DNA of 64,000 nucleotides from Bacteroidota bacterium (GTDB lineage: Bacteria > Bacteroidota > Bacteroidia > B-17B0 > Aurantibacillaceae), in NCBI GenBank assembly GCA_029237825.1, contig JAQZBQ010000002.1:310001-374000 (forward strand), given 5' to 3'. A program made the translations under genes and the position numbers. The notes beneath the pieces are model-generated. The model searched no databases. It saw only the letters and a list, made by a program, of their open reading frames with translations, and was not told where the DNA came from. Position 1 is the stretch's first letter. Each line of letters starts with the position of its first letter. This document shows positions 35,140 to 44,216 of this stretch, piece by piece.

Positions 35140-37026
35140 ATGTGTGGAATTACAGGAATTGTAGGGAAGAATTTAAACAGTGAGTTTTACCGTTCTGCTT
35201 TGTTAAAGATGAACGGTGCCATTGCTCACCGCGGTCCTGATGCTGAAGGTTTCTGGAATGATGATTATTGTTACCTGGGTCATCGGCGATTATCTATCAT
35301 TGATTTGTCCGACGCGGGAAATCAACCTTTTTTTTCTGAAGACAAACGTTATGTCTTAGTTTATAATGGTGAAATTTACAATTATAAAGACATAAGGCTA
35401 GAACTCCAAAGAGCAGAACACGGAACTAAATCCATTCCCTATATCTTTAAAACTGATACCGATACAGAAGTTGTATTAGCTGCTTTTATGCGATGGGGAA
35501 AAGATTGTGTTAAGCGTTTAAATGGCATGTTTGCATTTTCTATTTGGGATAAGCAAGAGCAAAAACTATTAATCGCCCGTGATCGCCTCGGCATCAAACC
35601 ATTGTATTATAGTTACGAGCAGGATGTATTGGTTTTTGCATCGGAAATACGCGCTGTTCTAAGTTCCGGCTTAATTGAAAGGAAACTGAATTTAAATTCC
35701 GTTGGAGAATTTGTTCAATATGCCACTGTTTATGCACCGAACACGATTTTACGTGACGTGTCGATGCTAATGCCAGGACATTTATTGGAATATGAAGACG
35801 GGAAAATTCAAATGGAAAAGTACTGGGATATTAATCAGTTTACTAAATCCAAAGAAGACCTAACTTATCAGGAGACTTGCAATAGAATAAATCAATTGTT
35901 AGTTGCTTCAGTTGAAAGACGAATGGTAGCTGACGTGCCCTTTGGTGCTTTTTTATCCGGTGGAATTGACAGCAGTGCAGTGGTAGGATTAATGAGTAAA
36001 GTGACATCAGAAAAAATTAAGACATTTAATGTAAGCTTTGATGAAAGTGAATTTTCTGAAGCCGAATATGCCAGGCAAATTTCACAGAAATTTAATACCG
36101 ACCATCACGAAATAAAACTTACACCAGATGATTTTTTAAAGCAATTGCCTGAAGCATTGAATGCGATTGATCATCCAAGCGGCGACGGAGCAAATAGCTA
36201 CATCGTTTCAAAAGCTACTAAGAATGCGGGTATTACTATGGCATTATCCGGCCTCGGGGGAGATGAATTATTTGCCGGCTATGATATTTTTAAGCGGTAT
36301 TACGAATTAAATCGTAAAGGTTGGTTAAATCTTATTCCTGCTAAAGGTTTACTTGGTAAGTTATTGGCAGCAAAGAAGAAATCCGTTCAGGGAGATAAAA
36401 CTGCAGAGATCTTGAATTTGGATACTATTACAGCGCTTAACGCTTATCCTATTAACCGGAAACTTTTCAATCAGAAAGATTTTCATTCTTTGATGAAAGA
36501 ACATTTTAACGATAAAAATTTTCTCAAGACTATCATACACAAAATTGAAGTTGATAAAGATCATGTGTTAAGTAAAGTTTCTTTACTGGAAATTCAAACT
36601 TATATGCAAAATGTGTTGTTACGGGATACAGATCAGATGAGTATGGCAGTAGCACTGGAGGTACGCGTACCTTTTCTTGATTTTAAGCTCGTAGAATTTG
36701 TGTTAGGGGTGAAAGATGCGTTTAAGTATCCACACTCACAAAAAAAATTGCTGACAGACTCCTTAGGTGATTTGTTACCTGAAAATATTATTAATCGTCC
36801 CAAAATGGGCTTCATGCTTCCATGGAAGGATTGGTTGAAAGGCGATTTGAAAGATTTTTGTGAAGAAAATATTGTCCAGCTTTCGAAACGAAGTTTTATT
36901 CACCGGGATGCGGTTCTATTAATTTGGAACCGGTTTTTAAATAATGATCCCCGCGTCACATGGAGTAGGGTTTGGCATTTGGTAATTTTAAATAATTGGC
37001 TTAACGTCCATAAAATTGAAGCCTAA
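35140..37026 (+). CDS. asnB: glutamine-hydrolysing asparagine synthase-like amidotransferase
   Basis: This 628-aa protein has an N-terminal class II glutaminase domain (catalytic Cys2 in MCGITGIVG, RGPDAEG near 31-37, NGEIYNY near 75-81) and a C-terminal ATP-pyrophosphatase domain with the P-loop LSGGIDSSA near residue 271 and SGLGGDELFAGY near 368. Enzymes of this type make asparagine, but copies lying in glycan loci often amidate uronic acids or other sugar carboxylates. The position between a sugar epimerase and a glycosyltransferase makes the second role plausible. All catalytic residues that I can check are intact. Confidence 0.9.
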   Translation: MCGITGIVGKNLNSEFYRSALLKMNGAIAHRGPDAEGFWNDDYCYLGHRRLSIIDLSDAGNQPFFSEDKRYVLVYNGEIYNYKDIRLELQRAEHGTKSIPYIFKTDTDTEVVLAAFMRWGKDCVKRLNGMFAFSIWDKQEQKLLIARDRLGIKPLYYSYEQDVLVFASEIRAVLSSGLIERKLNLNSVGEFVQYATVYAPNTILRDVSMLMPGHLLEYEDGKIQMEKYWDINQFTKSKEDLTYQETCNRINQLLVASVERRMVADVPFGAFLSGGIDSSAVVGLMSKVTSEKIKTFNVSFDESEFSEAEYARQISQKFNTDHHEIKLTPDDFLKQLPEALNAIDHPSGDGANSYIVSKATKNAGITMALSGLGGDELFAGYDIFKRYYELNRKGWLNLIPAKGLLGKLLAAKKKSVQGDKTAEILNLDTITALNAYPINRKLFNQKDFHSLMKEHFNDKNFLKTIIHKIEVDKDHVLSKVSLLEIQTYMQNVLLRDTDQMSMAVALEVRVPFLDFKLVEFVLGVKDAFKYPHSQKKLLTDSLGDLLPENIINRPKMGFMLPWKDWLKGDLKDFCEENIVQLSKRSFIHRDAVLLIWNRFLNNDPRVTWSRVWHLVILNNWLNVHKIEA

Positions 37027-38161
37027 AAAGACTATATTGATTTTATGTGATTGGTTTTTGCCAGGTTACTTGGCGGGTGGGCCAATACAATCTGTTGCTA
37101 CACTTACGGAACATTTAGCGGAGAATTTTCACTTCAAAATCATTACAACCGATAGGGATTTTAAATCAAAGGCGCCTTATGAAAACGTTAAAATCAATGA
37201 ATGGACCCGTTTTTTAGGTCGCGAGGTGTACTACGTAAGTCCGGAAAATATGAAGCCAGACTTCATATTGAAACTTATTAAAAGCGTGCCTCATGATGTG
37301 ATTTATTTAAACAGTCTGTTTTCGAAACTGTTTGCGATTTATCCTTTAAAGTGGAAACGAACTGGCCATATCAAATCCAAGATTGTCTTGGCACCACGGG
37401 GAATGCTGAGGGACGCAGCGCTAAATGTAAAGCCGATAAAAAAGACACTCTTTCTGATATATGCGAAATTAGTGGGATTATTTAAAGGGGTTCATTGGCA
37501 ATCGACGTTGAGAGAGGAAACTGATGAGATCAGACGAAGAATAGGTGCATCTGTTCAAATATCGGAAGTGTCTAACTTGCCGGTTACTTCAAAAGAAATT
37601 TCTTTTTTGAAAAAAGATAAAGGACACTTGAAACTATGTTTTATCGCGCGAATTGTCAATATCAAGAATCTTAATTTTGCTATTGATCTATTACATGAAA
37701 CTAATAATTGTACTATTGAATTTGATATTTTTGGACCCAAGGAAGACGAAGCATATTGGAAAATTTGTGAAACAAACGCTAAATTTTTGCCGGATAGTGT
37801 ATTAATGAATTATTGTGGAGTTCTTCAACCGGGAAAAATTGGAGCGACATTAAGCCGATATCATGCATTGCTGTTGCCCACGCAAACTGAAAATTTTGGA
37901 CATATTATTGTTCAGAGTCTTCAAACTGGCCGACCAGTTATTATTTCAGATCAAACCCCGTGGAAGGATCTGAAAGATCATAATGTCGGGTTTGACATTT
38001 CACTGAAAAATAAATACGGGTTTGTTGAAGCGGTACATACTTTAGCTCAAATGGGGCAGGCTGATTTTGATAAAATGTGTAACGACAGCTTATCCTATAT
38101 TACTGAAAAATTGAATATTGACAAAATCAAGTCTCAGTACATCAACATGTTTTCGGAATGA
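37016..38161 (+). CDS. glycosyltransferase family 4 protein
   Basis: This 381-aa GT-B protein starts from a TTG that lies 11 nt inside the end of the asnB-like gene. It opens with CDWFLPGYLAGGPIQSVATL (key part PGYLAGGPIQS near residues 17-27), a glycine loop typical of a Bacteroidota GT4 branch. LAPRGMLRDAALN (near 123-135) lies in the acceptor domain, and LLPTQTENFGHIIVQSLQTGRPVI (key part ENFGHIIVQSLQTG near 288-301) in the donor site, with Gln in place of the second Glu of E-x7-E. The protein may therefore be slightly altered in catalysis. It overlaps bioD by 4 nt. Confidence 0.85.
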   Translation: MKPKKTILILCDWFLPGYLAGGPIQSVATLTEHLAENFHFKIITTDRDFKSKAPYENVKINEWTRFLGREVYYVSPENMKPDFILKLIKSVPHDVIYLNSLFSKLFAIYPLKWKRTGHIKSKIVLAPRGMLRDAALNVKPIKKTLFLIYAKLVGLFKGVHWQSTLREETDEIRRRIGASVQISEVSNLPVTSKEISFLKKDKGHLKLCFIARIVNIKNLNFAIDLLHETNNCTIEFDIFGPKEDEAYWKICETNAKFLPDSVLMNYCGVLQPGKIGATLSRYHALLLPTQTENFGHIIVQSLQTGRPVIISDQTPWKDLKDHNVGFDISLKNKYGFVEAVHTLAQMGQADFDKMCNDSLSYITEKLNIDKIKSQYINMFSE

Positions 38162-38766
38162 ACTATTTTATAACGGGCATAGGCACCAATGTTGGGAAGA
38201 CCATTGTTTCGGCTATTTTAACTGAGTCGCTCAAAGCAGATTACTGGAAACCAGTTCAGAGTGGAACAATTGAAGGTAGTGATTCGCGCTTGGTGAGATC
38301 GTTGGTTGCAAATTCTAAATCTGTATTCCACCCCGAAGCGTATTTACTGAAAGAACCGCTTTCTCCACATTTCGCAGCAAAACTGGAAGGAATCACATTA
38401 GATTTGAATGCCATTGAGCTTCCCAAAACAGATAATCATCTGATCATTGAAGGCGCCGGTGGTATTTTAGTTCCGCTAAACAATTCTCAATATGTCATTG
38501 ATATAGCTAAGAAAATTGATTGTCAAATTATCTTGGTTATTTCTAACTATCTGGGATGCATTAACCATTCATTATTATCCATAGATTATTTAGTTAAAAA
38601 CAACTACAAAATTAAAGCACTGGTTTTCAATGGAGACTTTGATATGGAAGTGAAAGATGCTATTCTGCGCATTTTACCAAGTACACGTGTCATAAATATT
38701 CCTCATTTGTCTAATTTGACAAAAGCCGCAATAACGGAATGTTCTCAATCTGTTAAGTTGAGTTAA
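38158..38766 (+). CDS. bioD: dethiobiotin synthetase
   Basis: This 202-aa ATPase forms the ureido ring of dethiobiotin from 7,8-diaminopelargonate and CO2. The P-loop GTNVGKT is at residues 8-14, KPVQSG at about 32-37 contains the conserved Lys that binds substrate, and EGAGGILVPL is near residue 97. The length is slightly short but complete. No other biotin gene (bioA, bioB, bioF) is visible in the window. The start codon overlaps the stop codon of a glycosyltransferase, an odd operon partner. Confidence 0.92.
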   Translation: MNYFITGIGTNVGKTIVSAILTESLKADYWKPVQSGTIEGSDSRLVRSLVANSKSVFHPEAYLLKEPLSPHFAAKLEGITLDLNAIELPKTDNHLIIEGAGGILVPLNNSQYVIDIAKKIDCQIILVISNYLGCINHSLLSIDYLVKNNYKIKALVFNGDFDMEVKDAILRILPSTRVINIPHLSNLTKAAITECSQSVKLS

Positions 38767-38877
38767 TATATTTTGCCTGTTTGTTGGTCAATTATTTTTA
38801 GTGTAATCGCTAAACTTTGATATAAAGACTTATTAATGGAGTCAAAGGAAAGCTCGAATAAATCAAAGTTAATATTG

Positions 38878-38885
38878 TATCTTTA
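38878..38885 (+). promoter_or_regulatory. possible -7 box before the arginase-family gene
   Basis: TATCTTTA lies 23 nt before the ATG at 38909 and agrees with TAnnTTTG at all fixed positions but the last. The rest of the 142-nt spacer after bioD shows no other clear element. Confidence 0.4.
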
Positions 38886-38908
38886 TACCTCTTTTTAAGA
38901 TTAACACG

Positions 38909-39862
38909 ATGATTAAACCAATAAAGCTAATAGAAGTAAAAAGTGAAATAGGAGCTGGCACGCGTGGAGCAAGCATGGGGGTGGATGCCATTAAAATTGC
39001 CGCTTTAGATTTTGGAAGTAATTTTTTTAAAAAATTTAAAGCGGTGGAAGTACAAAATGAAAATCATTTACTGTTGGAGCCTGTCGTTAACGATTATGCG
39101 AAACGTATTAAAGGAATTTACACCTTAAATGATCGCTTAGCTAATGAGATAAAAAAGACTTTATTGAAAGAAGAAGTTCCTATCGTTTTGGCAGGCGACC
39201 ATAGTTCTGCCTTAGGAACAATTAGTGGGATTAAAATGGCTTACCCAAATAAACGTATCGGGGTTATTTGGATTGATGCTCATGCCGATTTGCATACACC
39301 TTATACTACTCCAAGTGGTAATATGCATGGAATGCCCATTGCTTGTGTCTTGGGTGAAGATAACAAAGAAAGACAGCAGAATAAACCTGATGATGAAACG
39401 ATTGAATATTGGGAAAAAATAAAGAATCTTGGTGGTATCTCACCAAAAATATATTATAACGACCTGGTTTATATTGCTCTCCGTGATTTTGAACCGCAGG
39501 AAGAATACCTGATTAAAAAGAATAAAGTTCGCGTCTTCAATTTGCAGGAAATCCGTAAGAAAGCAGTAGAGCGCGTTGCTATTGAATCATTGAATTATTT
39601 AGATCATTGCGATATCATTTACGTGAGTTTTGATGTTGACAGTATGGACAGTCGTATTTCGAGTGGAACAGGAACACCTGTTCCTAACGGGATTACGGAA
39701 AAGGAAGCTGGTAATTTAATTTATTATATTATGCGTTCGAAAAAGATCGTTTGTTTTGAAATGGTGGAAATTAACCCTACACTCGATCGGGAAAACCTGA
39801 TGGCTGAAAACGCTTTTGAAATTCTCCAGAAAGCAACAAATCAGTTGAACAACGATTTTTAA
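38909..39862 (+). CDS. arginase/agmatinase/formiminoglutamase-family ureohydrolase
   Basis: This 317-aa binuclear manganese hydrolase carries the family metal ligands in order: GDHSSALG near residue 97, WIDAHADLHTP near 119-129 and SFDVDSMDS near 244-252. SGNMHGMP (near 133-140) is the substrate loop found in arginases proper. An insertion (about 155-205, containing ETIEYWEKIKNLG) is common to Bacteroidota arginase-like proteins. Hydrolysis of arginine to ornithine and urea is the most likely reaction, but formiminoglutamase cannot be excluded. The gene stands between bioD and an ABC exporter and seems to have its own promoter. Confidence 0.87.
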   Translation: MIKPIKLIEVKSEIGAGTRGASMGVDAIKIAALDFGSNFFKKFKAVEVQNENHLLLEPVVNDYAKRIKGIYTLNDRLANEIKKTLLKEEVPIVLAGDHSSALGTISGIKMAYPNKRIGVIWIDAHADLHTPYTTPSGNMHGMPIACVLGEDNKERQQNKPDDETIEYWEKIKNLGGISPKIYYNDLVYIALRDFEPQEEYLIKKNKVRVFNLQEIRKKAVERVAIESLNYLDHCDIIYVSFDVDSMDSRISSGTGTPVPNGITEKEAGNLIYYIMRSKKIVCFEMVEINPTLDRENLMAENAFEILQKATNQLNNDF

Positions 39863-39931
39863 AGTGTTCAATGGTATAAGTGTGACGATCGTGAATGATC
39901 TAGCTTTTTGTTTTTAATTTATAATTTCTTT

Positions 39932-41578
39932 ATGAATTCGCTCAAAACTATAAACGCCTATTTTATTAAATATAAATGGCGATTGATGTTAGGAGCTTTG
40001 TTTGTTTTTTTGTCTTCACTTTTTTCCATTTATCAGGGAGTTATCGTTCGGGACGCAACAAATGAAATTGTTGATCTGATAACAAACCATCATGAAGTTG
40101 ATTCTTTTAAATTTATCCGGTTTGGTTTAATACTTCTGGGCCTTGCGTTTACGAGTGGCTTTTTTCTTTTTCTTATGCGTCAAACCATTATTGTAATGAG
40201 TCGTCATATCGAATTCGATCAAAAAAATGAAATGTATGCGCATTACCAATCACTGGACGCGTCTTTTTATAAAAACCATAGTACCGGAGATCTGATGAAT
40301 CGTATCAGCGAGGACGTTGGAAAGGTGAGAATGTATACTGGGCCAGCCATTATGTATCTCATCAACACCTTTGCGACCATTTTGATCGTGTTAATTTTCA
40401 TGCTTAAAACAAACATGCAATTAACCGCGCTTGTTTTTGCTCCGTTACCGTTTTTATCTTTTGCAATTTATAAGGTTTCTGATTTAATTAATAAACGAAG
40501 CACTGTAGTACAGGAAGAATTGTCAAAATTAACCTCCCATACTCAGGAAACTTTTTCTGCTGTGCGTGTTATTAAAGCCTATGCGCGGGAGAAGTATTAC
40601 ATAGGTGAAATTGAAAAATTGAATTTAAACTTTAAACGGCAGAACCTGCACCTTGCGATTGTGGAAGCTTTTTTTCAACCTGTATTAGTGTTAATGGTAG
40701 GTATTAGTGTAATTGCTACGGTGTGGTTAGGGGGCCATTTGGTAATTTCAAAAACAATTGAACCAGGGAATATTACTGAGTTTATTTTGTACGTATATAA
40801 AATGACCTGGCCATTTGCTTCTTTGGGCTGGGTTACATCACTTGTGCAGAGAGCTTCTGCCTCACAAACACGAATAAATGAGTTTTTAAATTCAAAACCA
40901 CTTATCGCGAATGATCCTGAAATTAAGTCCTCAATTAGGGGTGACATTGAGTTCAGAAATGTTAGTTTTACTTATCCTGATACTGGTATTGAGGCAATTA
41001 AAGATTTAAGTTTAAAGATTAAGAAAGGTGATACCATTGGTATTAAAGGTCAGATAGGAACCGGAAAATCCACATTAGCGAATTTGATGATGCGTTTGTA
41101 TGATGTTTCGTCGGGAAGTATTTTGGTTGATCAACGGCCAATTCAAAAGTATGATTTGTTTGACTTGCGTCGAAGTATCGGTTATGTACCTCAGGAAGTT
41201 TTTTTGTTTTCAGATACTATCCGTAATAACATCGCTTTTTCTTCACGCCATCATTATTCTGAGGAAGAGGTACATCAGGCTGCAAAAGACGCAGGCGTTT
41301 ATGACAATATCATTGCTTTTCCAAATGCATTTGATACAGTTGTTGGCGAAAGAGGAGTAACTTTGTCGGGCGGACAAAAACAACGTATTTCCATAGCGCG
41401 GGCAATAATTTCAAAGCCACAGATCTTGATTTTTGATGATTGTTTATCAGCTGTGGATGTTGAAAGCGAAGAACTCATATTGAATAATCTGAGAAAACTG
41501 ATGAAGGATAAAACTACCATTATCATTAGTCACCGCGATTCTGCCTTGCGTTATGCTGATAAAGTGATTGAATTGTAG
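39932..41578 (+). CDS. ABC exporter with fused permease and ATPase (MsbA-like)
   Basis: I start at the ATG at 39932 (548 aa). Residues 1-310 hold six membrane segments of the type I exporter fold, with the coupling-loop pattern HQTGDLMNRIS-like HSTGDLMNRISED near residue 110. Residues 330-548 form the ATPase: Walker A GQIGTGKST near 373, LSGGQKQR near 477, Walker B ILIFDDCLS near 497 and the H-loop SHRDS near 532. D-D in the Walker B end takes the place of the more common D-E, which weakens the catalytic base in some half-transporters and hints at a heterodimeric partner, not found here. The cargo could be lipid or drug. Confidence 0.9.
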   Translation: MNSLKTINAYFIKYKWRLMLGALFVFLSSLFSIYQGVIVRDATNEIVDLITNHHEVDSFKFIRFGLILLGLAFTSGFFLFLMRQTIIVMSRHIEFDQKNEMYAHYQSLDASFYKNHSTGDLMNRISEDVGKVRMYTGPAIMYLINTFATILIVLIFMLKTNMQLTALVFAPLPFLSFAIYKVSDLINKRSTVVQEELSKLTSHTQETFSAVRVIKAYAREKYYIGEIEKLNLNFKRQNLHLAIVEAFFQPVLVLMVGISVIATVWLGGHLVISKTIEPGNITEFILYVYKMTWPFASLGWVTSLVQRASASQTRINEFLNSKPLIANDPEIKSSIRGDIEFRNVSFTYPDTGIEAIKDLSLKIKKGDTIGIKGQIGTGKSTLANLMMRLYDVSSGSILVDQRPIQKYDLFDLRRSIGYVPQEVFLFSDTIRNNIAFSSRHHYSEEEVHQAAKDAGVYDNIIAFPNAFDTVVGERGVTLSGGQKQRISIARAIISKPQILIFDDCLSAVDVESEELILNNLRKLMKDKTTIIISHRDSALRYADKVIEL

Positions 41579-41597
41579 AAAAGCAATTTAAGGCAAA

Positions 41598-42134
41598 CTA
41601 TCCTTTTAGTTTTATTAACGCGAATACCGAATAGTTAAGCATGTCCATGTAATTAGCTTCTACGCCTTCACTCGCAAGGGTTTGGCCTTTGTTGTCCTCA
41701 ATTTGTTTTACCCTGAAGATTTTCATTAAGATCAAATCTGTGAGTGAGCTTAAACGCATGTCGCGCCACGCTTCCCCATAATCATGGTTTTTATCTTCCA
41801 TTAATTTTTTTGTTTGAAGAGCGTATTTATTGTAAAGTTGTTCTACTTCGTCGTATGGAAGTTCGAGTCGGCTATCTGATTTTAACTCTAATTGAATTAA
41901 AGAAATGATGCAGTAATTGATAATACCTATATATTCTCCTTTAATATCGTCATTAATTTTTTGTGTTCCTTTTTCTTCAATGCTTTTAATGCGTTGCGCC
42001 TTAATAAAGATCTGATCGGTAAGTGACGAGGGCCTTAAATTACGCCAAGCTGTGCCGTAATCTTTCATCTTTTTCATGAAGAGTTCCTTGCAAAGCTGAA
42101 TGGCATTATCGTATTGAGAAGAAGTAGTATTCAT
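41598..42134 (-). CDS. DUF1599 protein (nucleotide modification-associated domain), duplicated
   Basis: This 178-aa protein is made of two similar halves. MKDYGTAWRNLRPSSLTDQIFIKAQRI (key DYGTAWRNLR near residues 24-33) returns as HDYGEAWRDMRLSSLTDLILMKIFRV (key DYGEAWRDMR near 119-128), each followed by a Tyr-x-Gly/Met-x-x-N-Y helix (IGIINYCI, MDMLNYSV). The family has been linked to nucleotide modification by genome context in other bacteria; its reaction is not established. The gene is divergent from folP, with a 97-nt spacer between the starts. Confidence 0.82.
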   Translation of the reverse strand: MNTTSSQYDNAIQLCKELFMKKMKDYGTAWRNLRPSSLTDQIFIKAQRIKSIEEKGTQKINDDIKGEYIGIINYCIISLIQLELKSDSRLELPYDEVEQLYNKYALQTKKLMEDKNHDYGEAWRDMRLSSLTDLILMKIFRVKQIEDNKGQTLASEGVEANYMDMLNYSVFALIKLKG

Positions 42135-42231
42135 TTGAGGTATCCCGTTATTTGTCTAAATGTCGTTTTATAATTCAATTTAATTGGTAACTTAAACATC
42201 GTATTATTTGATAATCGCTAATTTATAAATA

Positions 42232-43065
42232 ATGTATAAAACGTATTTAACAAATGGTAAACAATTGAGTTTTGAGAAGGCTCAGGTGATGGCGATTATT
42301 AATATTACGCCCGATAGCTTTTATGATGGTGGAAAATTTTCGTCGGTAACAGACATTATCAAAGATGCCGAAATGAAAATATACCAGGGCGCTTCAATTC
42401 TTGATATTGGTGCTGCTTCATCACGCCCGAAGGCACTCTCTGTAACTGTCAAGGATGAAATTTTTCGATTGCGTGAACCTCTTATTAAACTTAGAAAAGA
42501 ATTTCCGAAAATGCTCATTTCAATAGATACGTATTTGTCTGAGGTAGCCCAGTTTGGGATAGATCATGGTGCTGATATAATCAATGATATTTCCGGGGGT
42601 GAACTTGATGACAATATGATTGAGATAGTCAGCAAGCATCAGATTGCTTATGTTTTAATGCATATGCATGGGACACCACAAAATATGCAGACAAATCCAA
42701 CCTACGAAAATGTGGTAAAGGAGCTCGGTGATTTTTATAGAGGTAAGATTGAATATTGCCGGTTAAAGGGATTTGATAAATTGATTATTGATGTTGGTTT
42801 TGGGTTTGGAAAAACAGTTGAGCATAACTATGAACTATTAAAGTATTTGGGCGAATTTAGAAAATTCGGCTTCCCAATCCTGGTTGGCCTGTCTCGTAAA
42901 TCCATGATTAACCGAGTAATTCATACCTCGCCGGTAACAGCATTGAACGGCACAACAGTTCTCAATACTATTGCCTTAAAAAACGGTGCGAAAATATTGA
43001 GGGTACATGATGTAAAAGAAGCGAAACAAGCCATCGATTTGTTTGAATTTTATAAAAGTGTTTAG
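42232..43065 (+). CDS. folP: dihydropteroate synthase
   Basis: This 277-aa TIM-barrel enzyme joins 4-aminobenzoate to dihydropterin pyrophosphate in folate synthesis and is the target of sulfonamides. Motifs are INITPDSFYDGG at residues 20-31, DIGAASSRP at about 60-68, INDISGG near 109-115, GFGFGKTVEHN near 187-197 and the LVGLSRKSMI segment near 216-225 that binds the pyrophosphate. The length is standard. The folA gene lies 10 kb further on. Its stop codon is 2 nt from the end of the convergent pdxJ gene. Confidence 0.95.
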   Translation: MYKTYLTNGKQLSFEKAQVMAIINITPDSFYDGGKFSSVTDIIKDAEMKIYQGASILDIGAASSRPKALSVTVKDEIFRLREPLIKLRKEFPKMLISIDTYLSEVAQFGIDHGADIINDISGGELDDNMIEIVSKHQIAYVLMHMHGTPQNMQTNPTYENVVKELGDFYRGKIEYCRLKGFDKLIIDVGFGFGKTVEHNYELLKYLGEFRKFGFPILVGLSRKSMINRVIHTSPVTALNGTTVLNTIALKNGAKILRVHDVKEAKQAIDLFEFYKSV

Positions 43066-43067
43066 TT

Positions 43068-43784
43068 CTATTTTAGCTTTCTAAGATACATTTGAATGGT
43101 GTTTTCGAGCCCAAAGTAAATTGAATCACTTATTAGTGCGTGACCAATGGAAACTTCCAATAATTCCTTGGTGTTTTTTTTGAAATAAGAAAGGTTTTCC
43201 AAACTTAAATCGTGTCCGGCATTAAGACCCAATCCCAGCTGGTTCGCTAATTCTGACGCTTCTGTAAACGGCTTTACTGCATCTTCTTTATGTTTTGAGA
43301 ATTCCCGTGCGTAGGCTTCCGTATATAATTCAATACGGTCTGTTCCGGTTTCTTTTGCGCCTTCAACCATTTTACGATTAGGGTCTACAAATATGGATGT
43401 ACGAATTCCGGCTTTTTTAAATATGGAAATAATTTCTGACAGGTATTGTTTGTGTGTAATCGTGTCCCAACCATGGTCTGACGTTAATTGATTATCACTG
43501 TCCGGAACTAACGTTACTTGTTCTGGTTTAATATCTAAAACCAATTCAACGAATTTTTCTATTTTTGGATTTCCTTCGATGTTAAATTCTGTTGTCAACA
43601 CCTGTTTTAAATCGTATGCATCTTGATAACGGATATGTCTTTCGTCAGGACGTGGATGAATTGTTATACCTTCTGCGCCAAAGCGCTCGGCGTCCATGGC
43701 AACCTGTATTAAATTCGGGGTGTTGCCTCCTCTTGAATTACGCAGTGTGGCAATCTTATTTATGTTAACGGATAGTTTAGTCAT
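43068..43784 (-). CDS. pdxJ: pyridoxine 5'-phosphate synthase
   Basis: This 238-aa TIM-barrel enzyme condenses 1-deoxyxylulose 5-phosphate with 3-amino-2-oxopropyl phosphate to give pyridoxine 5'-phosphate. KLSVNINKIATLRNSRGG (key VNINKIATLRN near residues 5-15), TIHPRPDERHI near 42-52 with the catalytic His, and ELYTEAYA near 153-160 are diagnostic. LNAGHDLS near 192-199 binds substrate. The length fits the family. A TAAATTTA box lies 4 nt before its ATG, and the DCC gene follows after 21 nt on the same strand. Confidence 0.95.
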   Translation of the reverse strand: MTKLSVNINKIATLRNSRGGNTPNLIQVAMDAERFGAEGITIHPRPDERHIRYQDAYDLKQVLTTEFNIEGNPKIEKFVELVLDIKPEQVTLVPDSDNQLTSDHGWDTITHKQYLSEIISIFKKAGIRTSIFVDPNRKMVEGAKETGTDRIELYTEAYAREFSKHKEDAVKPFTEASELANQLGLGLNAGHDLSLENLSYFKKNTKELLEVSIGHALISDSIYFGLENTIQMYLRKLK

Positions 43785-43805
43785 GATGTAAATTTATAAA
43801 ACGAT

Positions 43806-44216
43806 TTATAAGAAGCGCGATTTCATTTCTGATACTGGGATAATGCAAGTTTCCTTTTTTCCATACCACTTATAGCGGTTTTTTGAAATAAAATCGTATA
43901 CTGCATTCCTTATAAATGCAGGAATAATCATAAAAAATAAAGATAGTTGAAATGCTCCACGTAAATATTTAGTAACCCGAAGAGCCGCTGAAGATTTCTT
44001 ATAAGCTTTCCCGTTCTCAATCAGCACTAAGCTATTTGTAACCTGAGGATCGATGGAATGTGCTTTAAGTAATTGGAGGCCTTTTTCGGACTGAAGCGAA
44101 CAAAAAAGCAAATCTGGTTTTTTTTCATGTTTAAGTACAAACTGGACAGAAGCATGGCATAGATTGCAGAATCCATCAAAAAGTAAAACCGGTTTATTTA
44201 TCAAATCTTGTGTCAT
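43806..44216 (-). CDS. thiol-disulfide oxidoreductase-like protein, DCC family
   Basis: This 136-aa protein carries the name-giving motif DGFCNLCH at residues 14-21, where Asp precedes a CxxC pair. The family (DUF393) has a thioredoxin-like fold; few members have been studied. A hydrophobic stretch (GAFQLSLFFMIIPAFI near 90-105) suggests membrane contact. Its start overlaps the stop codon of the haem/YVTN lipoprotein gene by 1 nt. Since that neighbour contains a haem-binding motif, a part in its maturation is an idea worth testing, not a conclusion. Confidence 0.85.
   Translation of the reverse strand: MTQDLINKPVLLFDGFCNLCHASVQFVLKHEKKPDLLFCSLQSEKGLQLLKAHSIDPQVTNSLVLIENGKAYKKSSAALRVTKYLRGAFQLSLFFMIIPAFIRNAVYDFISKNRYKWYGKKETCIIPVSEMKSRFL

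Noticed and set aside
39863-39931. Terminator after the arginase-family gene
   Set aside because: A T-rich run is present, but the only stem before it is 4 bp (GATC/GATC).
42135-42231. Riboswitch in the spacer between DUF1599 and folP
   Set aside because: The 97 nt are AT-rich and show no conserved aptamer core or terminator-like hairpin.
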